The notes under the pieces were generated by a model, which searched no databases, was not told the origin of the DNA, and worked only from the letters and a program-made list of their open reading frames with translations. 64,000 bases of DNA from Acanthosepion esculentum (lineage: Eukaryota; Mollusca; Cephalopoda; Sepiida; Sepiidae). Positions 55,011 to 64,000 of this stretch are shown piece by piece (positions within the stretch are counted from its first letter, which is position 1; every line of letters begins with the position of its first letter). Made by a program: the position numbers and the translations under genes. The DNA is taken from positions 66,104,642 through 66,168,641 of the forward strand of contig OZ038488.1 in the NCBI GenBank assembly GCA_964036315.1, read 5' to 3'.

Positions 55011-56637
55011 TGTTTTATAGTAATAGCACCTCTCAAAAATCCAGATATAATGAAGGTCATAGAGTACAGCAGCAGAATGGTTATGATAAAAACCTTTTTA
55101 GAACTTTTTCTGTCTTCCATCAACATGGCTGATGTTAACTTTCTTGGGTTAACATTTTCTGTTGTCATGAAGTGGAAAGATTATATTGAAACAATTACCA
55201 AGTCTGCTGCCAGGAATATTAGTTCACTCTGTTGAGTTAGTTTTTCTTGCCAGAATCTCTCTTACACATTTAAAAGTTTCAGTCAGTTATGTGCCATGCA
55301 TGATACATGCTGTTGTGGCCATGTTAGGGCCAGAAATAAAGACACAAGAGAGGAATTGAGTTAAACAAATATATTAACAGGAACAGTAATACAATTCCCT
55401 TGAGTATCTCAATACTCCAAGTCTTTGTACCCTCTCCTGTTGTCAGGCATTGAACTCACAACTCTTTCGGTCAACTTTTCAAGTCATTTTTTGGATTACT
55501 TCAACCAACATTTTCATCCACTTGGGGACATCAGTGAGTTAATATTTGGGATTTATAAACCTAATGTCTCAGTAAATATTTTTTTACCAGAACTCATATT
55601 ACAATTTTTTGTTATTGTTGATTTACTTTAGCAATCTGTATTACTGTTTCCCATATTGTATTCATGTCTATGCCTGGCCAACTAAGGAGATTATTTTGCA
55701 TATTCCCTGATTCCTTAAGTATTGTATTTTCCAATGATATGTCTATTATTTTGACTTCCTGAGAGTTTAGAACATTAGCATTCTAACTATGAAACCTGAA
55801 TTCCAATCTCAGCATAGTCAATTTATCAAAGAGGTGACTTGATAATATCAGCTCAGAGAAGCAATCCCAGTATGCAGCACCATTTGGAAGTATCCGAAAA
55901 TTGTACCATGGGTTGATATAAGACTTGTGAGTAAAACTTGATGAACAATAATATTCAGAAGCTTTCAGTGGTTCTATTAGCATGAAATATGTATATTTTT
56001 TGTTTTTACTAATGTTCACCCAATACAAGTTCCAAGAGCCACACAAGGTAGTGGGTCACTGTATGAGTGTAAGAGAAGACAACAAGTGCTGTTTATGGGG
56101 GCTACGCAGGAAAGATAATGATTAACTCTTGTTGTAACCTAGGAAGGATTACTGAATGAAGAATAACCAAAATGGAGGTTGGAAATGAAATGGTAATCTT
56201 TATAACATCAACAAAATACAATATTCACCAGCAGCATGAAGTAAGTAAACTACTGTTAGTGGTGGACTAATAAGACAGCATATTATGATATTTACCTGCC
56301 TCCCAACAAGGTAGGATGCTGCACAAGGCCAAATTTAATGTGGGGAAATCTGAGCCCATGGGCTCAGGCAAAAATTGACTGTAGACCCTGCATATGCAAG
56401 ATTGGGTATCTGTCTACCTCCTTGGACGAGACTCTGCCCTTTGGCATAGCCTTGTCCAGGTTCCTCTCTGCCCAAAGGCAGAGAGTTTGACACAAGATCT
56501 TCCCATGCTGACAGCTTAGCATATTACCTGCACTTAAAATAGATAGTGTCCAATGTATTTATGAGGATTGGGGCATACCCATTAGTATTCATAGATATGG
56601 TATATAACAACCTATAACGAACAAAACAGCGACTTAC
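55011..56637. other. Intergenic DNA with minor fragments
   Basis: A short SINE B end at 55270-55305 ('cagtcagttatgtgccatg'). 56040-56520 is less AT-rich ('tgagcccatgggctcaggc', 'ctctgcccaaaggcagagag'), probably an old retroelement. A minus-strand open stretch at 56046-55783 is unassigned. Confidence 0.4.
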
Positions 56638-56742
56638 CTTGTCAAACCAAGCAACAGCGTGTTGCATGTATTCTACGATGGAAAATGTGGCGAAAAAGAA
56701 AATTACTTGCCAAACAAAAGGGCATGTATTCTGCATGACATG
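56638..56742 (-). CDS. Candidate orphan exon, hydrophobic
   Basis: 105 nt between an acceptor (AT-rich tract then CATCTTCAG at 56743) and a strong donor (GACAAG/GTAAGTC at 56638/56637). An ATG at 56736 opens 33 codons to the donor, phase 0: 'MQNTCPFVWQVIFFFATFSI' then 'VEYMQHAVAWFDK'. This could be the first coding exon of a membrane or secreted protein, with a hydrophobic stretch at residues 8-21. The DNA from 56560 to 57070 is less AT-rich and repeat-free, as expected for a gene start. I see no next exon in the window on this strand and cannot name a family. It may be chance. Confidence 0.3.
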
Positions 56743-57177
56743 CTGAAGATGGAATATTTAAAAAAAAGAAAGAAAAAAAAGTCCGTCACAGGAGTCGCAG
56801 TAAAAGTATTTTGATATGCAAAATACTGAACATCCTCTCCCAGCTGTCGATGAATAGAAAAAATGTTCGGCCGATAAAAGCAGTTGGTGTTCTCGAATCT
56901 GGGAATTTGGGAATTTTGGCTACCGCGTTTGGTGGAGAATGAGTTATTTTTCTGACTGGTTGTATGCATTTTGATTAGTGAGATAGTACCTGCGAATCGA
57001 GTTTTCGGCATTTCTTTCTGCCCCCGATGTTCAAGTTGGAACTTAGTGATTTTTTCTCTGTGACATGGAAATAATCTGCGACAAATATTTCCTCTGCAAT
57101 CCCAGTTTACTTACACAACTCTAGATGTGAATTGATTAAGATTGTAATGATCAGGAAAACATTATATTAGGAGTCTG
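56743..57177. other. Unique, less AT-rich DNA upstream of the candidate exon
   Basis: Repeat-free. On the minus strand 'gattcgcag/gtacta' near 56985-57000 could be the donor of a non-coding 5' exon. No promoter element is recognised. Confidence 0.3.
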
Positions 57178-57592
57178 TTCCATAAGACACCAGTTCTTAG
57201 AAAAAAGCTGTCTGAGCTGAACTTCTTCTTTACTAATGGAATATGAAGGGAATGAGGATGATTAATCCGTATGTATATGCCATGGTGGGTCTTCGCTGCA
57301 AAAATCAGGACTGGTGGAACTAAGGAATGTAGCTTGTCAGAACATTTATCATTGAAATAGTTATAAAGTAGTGAGAGGCTTATGACATTTCATCTGTGAG
57401 AAAGGGGTTTCAGGGTGGAAATAATTCATCCCCCACAAGGATGCTTCCGTACTCTATCAAGACAGGCAAGTGAGGATTGTGCAGCTACAGCCCATGTAAA
57501 GTTCTTATAAAGATAGAGCATAGCATGAGGGTTCAGAATCTTATTGGAATGGTACAAGGGACTGACAATTTATTCAGCACCTTTAACAGCAG

Positions 57593-57656
<64 letters not shown>

Positions 57657-58195
57657 CTACTTGAGATCTGGAGTGAGCTCAAGTCTTAATACGCATTCAA
57701 GGCAAGGAGCATCCTAAAGAGAAGATCGATCCATCATGATAGGTGAAAGATCTCGGTCTGCTTGATGATGGTAGAACATTACTAGTTTAGTTTTGCCCAT
57801 ATTGAATTTTAAAATTCAGTCATTCCTCCATTGAATCAACAGGTAAGAAAAAAGATCAGCTGCCAGGTTCTGGTCATTCAGATTTCTGTTATATTATCTG
57901 CATAGATATTCACTAAAGATCAGAGTTTGTTCTTAGGTACATCCTTAATATAGAGCAGAAAGAAGGTAGGACTGAGAAGTGAATCTTGTGGAACATCAGC
58001 ATTGATTTCATGGCCTTCAGATGACTGGCCCTTCAGAACAACTTTCATGGATCTACCTAAAGGATTTGATAATTGAGAAAACCCTTCCAGAGATGGAGAG
58101 TTTATGTAGCAACTCTCAATGTTACAATTTGTCAAAGGTCTTTGATATATCTAAGGCGATGGTTCTTGTGATGAATTTATGGCACACTAGTGTGT
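57178..58195 (-). mobile_element. LINE reverse transcriptase and C-terminal region (jockey/CR1-like)
   Basis: Minus-strand relic in order: 'IALDISKTFDKL' (RT motif A, about 58165-58130), 'NPLGRSMKVVLKGQSSEGHE' and 'INADVPQDSLLSPTFFLLYI' (motif B region; usual form GVPQGS.L.P), 'NIYAD' with the second catalytic Asp lost (about 57920; usual form YADD), 'NMGKTKLVMF', and after the (TA)n the closing part 'CSDKLHSLVPPVLIF'. Stops and shifts throughout. Probably the downstream half of the copy whose upstream half is at 60240-60665. Confidence 0.8.
57597..57653. repeat. (TA)n microsatellite
   Basis: About 28 TA units inside the LINE relic. Confidence 0.95.
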
Positions 58196-58660
58196 TGCAC
58201 GATCCTCTTAAGTGTGCCATAAAATATTGTCATGACATATATATCTATGTGTGCGTGGAAGTAGTAATTGTACCGCATTAGTGTTTGAATAAATGAATAA
58301 GTATTAAACTTTTTATCCCTACATTAGCAAAAAAAGACTTTATCAGTTGTACTGTAATTTTCTACTTCTTATTTATATGAATTCTAGGCTTCTCATCCCT
58401 AAATAACATCAAAAATAAGAAGTGAGAAAGGCTATGCTCAACTGAAGAAGAAATGAGGGTTTGCTTATTGCACAGTCAACCAAACATTAAAGAAATCACA
58501 CAAAAAAAACCACTAGGCACAGGTTTCACACTAAATAAGCTGCACAAACATTTGAATAGAAACATTGAAATAAAGTTTTTTTACTATTGGTTTGTTTGGG
58601 GTTTTATGGCATATCAACCACTATGGGTTATTTAATGCCAGATCCAGTATTTACTAGATA
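58196..58660. other. Spacer with a SINE A tail fragment
   Basis: 58598-58645 reads 'ttatggcatatcaaccacta' and 'tgggttatttaatgccag', the reverse of the SINE A tail. Nothing else seen. Confidence 0.45.
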
Positions 58661-58914
58661 TATCAAAAACGTATAGCTGGCAACTGTTTCAAAAACGTAT
58701 AGCTGGCAACATCATTGTTTCAAAAAAAAGTATTCCTGGCAACATCATTGTTTCAAAAACGTATAGCTGGCAACATCATTGTTTCAAAAAAATGTATCCC
58801 TGGCAACATTATTGTTTCAAAAAAAATGTATCCCTGGCAACATCATTGTTTCAAAAACGTATAGTTGGCAACATCATCGTTTCAAAAATGTATAGCTGGC
58901 AACATCATTGTTTC
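58661..58914. repeat. ~32-bp minisatellite
   Basis: About eight units of 'gtttcaaaaacgtatagctg' + 'gcaacatcatt', with two alternating variants ('acgtatagctgg' and 'atgtatccctgg'). Confidence 0.95.
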
Positions 58915-59433
58915 CCATCACATTTTAGGGGTAAGGTGTTAGTATATTTAGTGTAGGGTTTGGGATGGAAAGTTAATTGTAAGTTGTAGTTGTTCTGGGA
59001 TGGGTTAGATGTGCTGGGGCATGACATGACCAGCCGATTGATCGGATTGACGGCCTTTTGGTTGGATGTAGTTTATCGTCATACCCAGGACATGGACACA
59101 CCTTGGGATTTCACTATTTTCCCCATAGCTGGGACCCTAACAGGTGCTACCACCCCGGGTCAGGGTGGACCTGGGAACATCAGCAATTAAGAGGTGGTTC
59201 CACGCTCCTCGAAACCTCCTGATCAGAGGCCTTGCTGTTGGATGTAGTTTATCGTCTTACCCAGGACTCGGATGCAGTTTAACGTCATACCCAGGACGGT
59301 TGAAATAAAGTAAATTCATATTTCTGTGTGTATTTTTTAAAAATCTATGGTATTTCATAACATTTAAATGTATACCTATTTAAAAATTTTCCTAAGTGTG
59401 CCATGATATTTTCATTTGCTCCTCACATATCCA
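58915..59433 (+). repeat. Spacer with dispersed repeat R2, copy 2
   Basis: 59105-59220 carries 'cactattttccccatagctg', 'ccctaacaggtgctacc' and 'cgggtcagggtgga', matching 41300-41425. Just after it 'gatgtagtttatcgtc' and 'tacccaggac' occur three times with variation at 59060-59300. Confidence 0.6.
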
Positions 59434-60140
59434 GAACATTTGCCGTAAACATTTTTGCCCTAGGAAAACTTGCCTCAGGAATTTTTGCTGTAGGAAACTT
59501 CACCAGATAGGATTTTTGCCTTAAGACAATTTTGCCACATTTTTTTTCAATACTCTTATCTTGAATGTCACTTTTGGAGTAATGTTCAATTTAAAATGCG
59601 AAGTAACTTGTTATCAAGCATATATAGATGTCTTTTTTACAGGGTCAAACATCAGAAAAGAAATTAAAAAGTAAACATTTATTTAAAAAATAAAAGACTA
59701 AAAATATATCAAATTAAGAAAGAAATAATTTAAAATGTATGCAAATTCCAAGCAATGCTTCGTAAATAATGTGTTTTTGGGTTGGACTGTAATGAAGCAT
59801 TTTCTGCTGAAGTCTTGCATTGATATCAATATATATATATATTCATTTGTACTGCATCTCCTTGATATAAATCACACTTTTTCTTTTTTGCTAATATTTC
59901 TTCCTTTTTCAAATACGCAATTAGTTTCCACAAATTTGGGTGCATCCTATAACTTTGCTTATTAAAATGTTTAAATCAAAGTAACAATAGTGTTAACCAG
60001 ATATACTTGATAAAGTACTTCGCATATTAAAAAAATGAAGTGAAATTGTCTTACAGCAAAAATTCTATTCAGCAAAGTTTTCTATGACAAAAATTCCTGA
60101 AGTGAGATTTCCTATGTCAAAAATGTTTACGGTGAATGTT
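59434..60140. mobile_element. Inverted-repeat (foldback-like) element, ~110-bp ends with internal periodicity
   Basis: Left arm 59434-59545: 'gaacatttgccgtaaaca', 'tttttgccctaggaaaac', 'caggaatttttgctgtagga', 'gatttttgccttaagacaat'. The right arm 60030-60140 is its imperfect inverse ('gaacattcaccgtaaaca', 'tttttgacataggaaat', 'caggaatttttgtcatag', 'aatttttgctgtaagacaat' on the minus strand). Each arm is itself made of ~28-bp units around 'gaatttttgc..tagga'. The centre is AT-rich and non-coding. Confidence 0.8.
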
Positions 60141-60239
60141 CCTAAAACCTGCCTCTCAGTGTGCTGTTACTTAAAATGGTTGAAAAACCCTGGTCTAGTA
60201 CCTCACTAATTTTGTGAGTAATGAAAATTAAGGCATCAG

Positions 60240-60665
60240 TTGTAGACCTAGCAGAGGCTATTGCTAAGAAGGCTTTTCCTGCAGAGGTGTTCCATAACCT
60301 TCTTCTTGATTATAGATTTGCAGAGTTTGCTGATGATGCTAAGGAAGCTAATGGGCTGAAAACTTGCCATCATAGAAATATTACAAAGTTTGTGCTTTGT
60401 GAGAAGGGGGAAATCAGGTAAGGGGTGGTCTTTATCATCTAACATAGGATTGTAGGGAAAGTTCATTGCAAAGGTCCTTGCCTTGCCATATAAGGATGAA
60501 ATAGTCTGAAGGCCATTTATGATAATTGACACTGGGCTTTTTTCCAGAACTCACAGAGACCAAGTCTTTTGTTTTCGACTTTGGCTTGAACTGACTGCAT
60601 AGCCGCTCTTTGCATTTTCTAAAACTCTCTTGCAATAAATGCAGGCACTTCTGAATGCAGCAAGA
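60240..60665 (-). mobile_element. LINE reverse transcriptase, N-terminal part (jockey/CR1-like)
   Basis: Minus strand, several frames: 'ESFRKCKERLCSQF', 'TFAMNFPYNPMLDDKDHPLP', 'FPLLTKHKLCNIS', then 'FQPISFLSIISKLCKSIIKK' (usual form 'YRPISLLSIISK'), 'VMEHLCRKSLLSNS'. It precedes, in element order, the RT part at 58195-57178 on the same strand. Confidence 0.75.
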
Positions 60666-60965
60666 GTCTCACTACATTGTTCTCTGTGGTAAAGATGGTA
60701 GTAATGGTTCACAAGTTATCATGAGTGATTGTTTGTGCATACTGGCTTTGTTCAATCAATAATCATGTCAGATTGCTGCACTACCCCCCAGCCCCCTCCT
60801 CGAAATTATAACAGCTTCACTTAGCATAGTTGCTATTTAAAACCCTGGCCAATTCAGTGGGTGTTTAGAAAACATAAATGTGCCTGAGCAGATACTTGCA
60901 GTCTGGATTACCTAGCCACTTTTGTAAACTCTTTAGTCTCCTGAGACTGACAAATACCTATTACT

Positions 60966-61016
<51 letters not shown>

Positions 61017-61238
61017 CATCATTTTGCTTGATCTGATTTTGTGTGACTTACCAAATAGTTTTATCAAAACTCAGCCTTTATTTTATTATAATGAGAATTA
61101 GAGATTTAAATGAAAGTTAAATATATATATTAATTTTTTGTGAGATCGTCATCACATCCTCTTTCCCCAAGTTAGTCTTAAACCAAACCCATCTAAGCAT
61201 AGTCAATACCAAATTCATAATTTGGGTTGTATACTAAC
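60666..61238. other. Spacer with (TA)n
   Basis: (TA)n at 60969-61012. No gene or other repeat recognised. Confidence 0.5.
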
Positions 61239-61490
61239 CTAATTACTGCTTCGTCCAATTCTGTCTTTTCGTTTTATCATTGTCATTTTATTTTTGTCTG
61301 ACAATACTTCACTGTAAATCAGCTCATTGTTCATGTTATAAATGCTTTCACTGATATATGACAGTTGATTCACAATTCCCTCAAGGTTTATTTCTGAACT
61401 TGTCTGTCCAGTTTCTTTATTGTCTTTCCTTGTACATGAGAAAAGAGATTCATTTATCATAGCAGCCGAAAGGAATACATCAGAAAAATG
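61239..61490 (-). CDS. Candidate exon of an unknown gene (low confidence)
   Basis: On the minus strand a frame open from about 61490 reads 'REHFSDVFLSAAMINESLFS', 'CTRKDNKETGQTSSEINLEG', 'IVNQLSYISESIYNMNNELI', 'YSEVLSDKNKMTMIKRKDR' and stops at 61239. The composition looks like real protein (balanced, helix-prone, no low complexity), and possible acceptors (GTAAG, AGCCAG) sit at its 5' edge. It could be a 3'-terminal exon. The polypyrimidine tract is poor, and I recognise no family. A dead transposon piece is the alternative. Confidence 0.3.
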   Translation of the reverse strand, partial: HFSDVFLSAAMINESLFSCTRKDNKETGQTSSEINLEGIVNQLSYISESIYNMNNELIYSEVLSDKNKMTMIKRKDRIGRSSN

Positions 61491-62154
61491 TTCTCTGGCT
61501 TACGACACAAGTTGTCAGAAAGTTTTTTTTTCTTTTCTTTTTTAAATATTAAATAGTACTGAAGGAATATTGTACAGCCTGATTGTTAAAATACTATTAT
61601 GCACTTTTGCTATTAAAGAAAATCAAGCAATTGAAATATTTTAATATTAGTTTAATTCTGGACTTTCTAATATTTATTTTTTGGCAAAATCTTTTTTATT
61701 CAGACCCACTTATGTACAAAAAAGAAAAATGAAAAAGAAGCGAGCCAGTTAGTTTTCTTTTTGCCTATGACCCTTTAGCATTCAACTTGCCCAAACCTGC
61801 CCCATAAATACCATCTCTCAATGTTCAACCTGCCCCATATATACTCTGCCATAATATATGTTGACATCATCGCAAATAATGCAGGAAGTCATGCAGACAG
61901 GGAGACTGAGACTTTGATCACAAACAGTGAGACTTTAAGAGCTAATACTTATGGGACAGGTTTGAGTGTGTTGAATGCTAAAGGGATAACTTGGAAAATA
62001 ATGCAACAATTATATTAGAAACTTTTCATTAATTTGGCAAAGTTAGAAGGTAAAAGCACTAATAATGTTATAAATACACACAGTAGAATATTGATGGCAG
62101 ATACAGAAAGAAAACTGTAGGGTAATAAAGACAAATAGGAAGAAAGGACTAACC
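61491..62154. other. Spacer, nothing recognised
   Basis: AT-rich at first; 61790-62010 is balanced but without a usable signal. Confidence 0.4.
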
Positions 62155-63790
62155 TCAATCGTAAGAAGATATAATATGTAGTTATTAGCAAGATTAACAA
62201 CCCAAAATGCAAGCTACAAATTGGAGACTTCAAAATAAAGCAAGTAAAGAAATATAACTATTTTGGAAGTGTTTTCACAATGGAAATTGTGGCACAAAAA
62301 TCTAAAGACATAATGGAATAGTGGAAGATGCCTTTCAGAAACTATGAGGGTAGGTTGAAAAGTTCATATGGTGACTATGAATGAGTGATGCTAGAGCAGT
62401 GAAATCTTGCATGCATTAATTTGAACTCTTCTTATTAATAATTGTATTGTTTCTTTCCAGGTAAACTGATATCTGACTGTTCAAAGAAGACTGTTCATCC
62501 AGATGGTAAAAATGTCATCAACAGCAGATATGACATCATCACTACTGTGATACTGGTTCCCAATTAAGTGTTTTTCATGTTGGAAAACAGATGATAGTCA
62601 AATCAGGAGAATATGGAAAGTGATCAACCAGTTTAAAGCCCCAGTTACACATAGCAGACATTGAAATCAAGAACTTGTATCCTGATGAAACAAGAATCCT
62701 TTCACCAGTTTTCCTTGGTGTTTGAACTTAATGGCCTTTCATAATTGCCTCAGCAAAGTTTTTATAGTACTCTGCATTGATGGTGTCACCCTTTTGAAGA
62801 TAATCAATAAACACAATGTTTTTTATGTCCCAAAAAACTGACATTATTATGTTCCTGCAGATCAAATAATCTTCGCTTTCATTGAAGTAGTTGGGGAAGT
62901 GTGTTTTCACTGCATGGAATGTCAGTTTGTCTCTGGCTCAAAATGATGAACCTAACACTCATCTTGGGTTAGGAAACATTCAAAGAAACCAGTTGGATCT
63001 GCCTCAAACAATATCAGATTTTCCTATGGTGTGCTCAGACTGATATGCTTATGATATCAGACTGATATGATCAGGCAACAGAAAACATGGCACCCACCGA
63101 GAATAAATATTCATCATTCTAAGTTCATTGTGTAGAATATTCTCACCTCTCTCACAGGATATGCTAATAGCATTGGATATTTGATTTCTAGTAATTCGCC
63201 TGTCATCCATTACCATGTGGTGAACACAATCAATGTCTTTCTTGGTGATGGCAGTTGCAGGATGTGCAGACTTTGGGTCATCTTCAAGACTCACCCCTCC
63301 CCTCCTAAATTCAGCTGCCCACTTTTGATAAAGGTGGAACATTATCCCCTAATGTAGCAAACATATCAGCATGAATGTCCTTGGGGGCTAAACTCTTTTT
63401 CTGCCTGTACTTGATAGCACCACGATGCTAAATTTTGTCCTATTTTCCAGAGGTCACTACTAGTTACTTTTGAAGTCTTCTTTGAACACTCAAATATCAT
63501 TTTGCCTGGAAAGAAACAATGCAGTTATTAATTAGAAGAATTGGAATTAATGCATGCACAGCACTTGCATCAATCCTTTGTAGCTAGCCTATGAACATTT
63601 CAGCCCACCATCATACACAAAATATTTAGAAACAGAAAAATTTAATTGGAAACAAAGAAAAGAGTACCCAACTGTTATTTGATATCATTTCTTCTATATG
63701 GAAGTCAATGCTGAACAAGTTTCTCAGAGATGAAGAAGTGATTTGAGAACAGAGATGTGGTTCTACTGAAGACTACTAGCAAGTTGGTCT
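62155..63790 (+). mobile_element. RTE-like LINE C-terminal region broken by a mariner
   Basis: Left part 62155-62344: 'VISKINNPKCKLQIGDFKIK' and 'QVKKYNYFGSVFT'. Right part 63614-63790: the 'RNRKI..ETKKR' type block, 'FLLYGSQC'-like text, 'rlRTEMWFY'-like text. Joining the two at the TA restores the continuous block seen in the 15-kb copy (AFQKL..VLRN region), so the element was whole before the mariner came in. Confidence 0.8.
62345..63613 (-). mobile_element. Mariner transposon, near full length, degenerate
   Basis: Ends 'tgagggtaggttgaaaagtt' and, on the other strand, 'tgatggtgggctgaaatgtt', flanked by TA (62343-62344; 63614-63615); 1,269 bp. Minus strand: 'YQKWAAEFRRGGVSLEDDPK' and 'ISNAISISCERGENILHNEL' (HTH region), then a gap with shifts, then 'IIMSVFWDIKNIVFIDYLQK' and 'GDTINAEYYKNFAEAIMKG'. 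A worn 'HQDTSS' and 'FPYSPDLT' region follows in other frames, where the second and third catalytic residues should be. Dead, but the parent type of the 46573-46972 derivative. Confidence 0.88.
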
Positions 63791-64000
63791 AGACAATGAA
63801 CTTGCCTCATATCATATTAGTGTAGTCACACAAATTATTTGCTAAACACAGATTAGTCAGGCACAAGGTCATGAGTAGAACACCAAATGACTCCAATTAA
63901 ATAGAGTAAGGCATAGCTTACCTGTCAAATGAATTTGTCAACCAGACCCCTACAGGGATAGCTCCGAAAAAAAAAAACAATAAATAAATAATTTTTTAAT
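63791..64000. other. Right edge, nothing recognised
   Basis: Non-coding, ends in A-rich 'aataaataaataa'. Confidence 0.4.

Noticed and set aside
55783..56046. 87-codon minus-strand frame as a next exon of the 56.7-kb candidate gene
   Set aside because: No acceptor in the right phase and no similarity I recognise; text looks like an old transposon piece.

Overview
This is a eukaryotic, almost certainly metazoan, nuclear window: AT-rich, long introns with GT-AG sites, many (TA)n/(CA)n arrays and dense degraded transposons. The repeat mix (pol III SINEs with a 'gggttgataagcc' tail, an RTE-like LINE, a LINE with a restriction-like endonuclease, Penelope, mariner and hAT debris, a C2H2 zinc-finger relic) fits a mollusc and most likely a cephalopod such as an octopus. 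The species call is inference; no rRNA or organelle marker is present.

The one clear protein-coding gene is an interferon regulatory factor (IRF) on the minus strand. Four coding exons are seen: 23610-23178, 12614-12411, 6685-6518 and 3538-2582. Every internal junction is phase 1 and has a good donor and acceptor. Exons 2 and 3 encode the IRF DNA-binding domain with its five tryptophans and the recognition-helix motif FRCALNSLPD. Exon 1 adds a ~150-residue Lys/Ser/Asn-rich N-terminal extension. Exon 4 encodes a ~320-residue Gln/Pro/Ser-rich tail and ends either at a strong donor (rest of gene beyond the left edge) or eight bases later at an in-frame TAA.

Layout. 1-2.5 kb: a SINE and a dead mariner, downstream of or in intron 4 of the IRF gene. 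2.5-23.6 kb: IRF gene, with introns 1-3 full of SINEs, a tandem RTE LINE remnant, a Tc1-like relic and a 1.75-kb TA-flanked element. About 19-24 kb, around the first exon, is notably poor in repeats. 24-46 kb: intergenic transposon territory, including an 80-bp mariner MITE, a SINE broken by a second SINE and a mariner, a Penelope relic, a 0.4-kb snap-back hairpin, a mariner broken by a hAT, and two convergent ends of an endonuclease-type LINE. 46-56 kb: deletion derivatives of mariner and hAT, duplicated SINE/hAT segments and an LTR-like pair. 56-64 kb: two weak candidate exons on the minus strand, a LINE reverse transcriptase split in two, a minisatellite, a long inverted-repeat element, and an RTE LINE broken by a 1.27-kb mariner.

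Beyond the IRF gene I cannot name a second host gene. Most of the interest lies in the nested insertions, several of which have exact target-site duplications, and in a composite SINE that joins a 5S-rRNA-like head to a tRNA-like segment.
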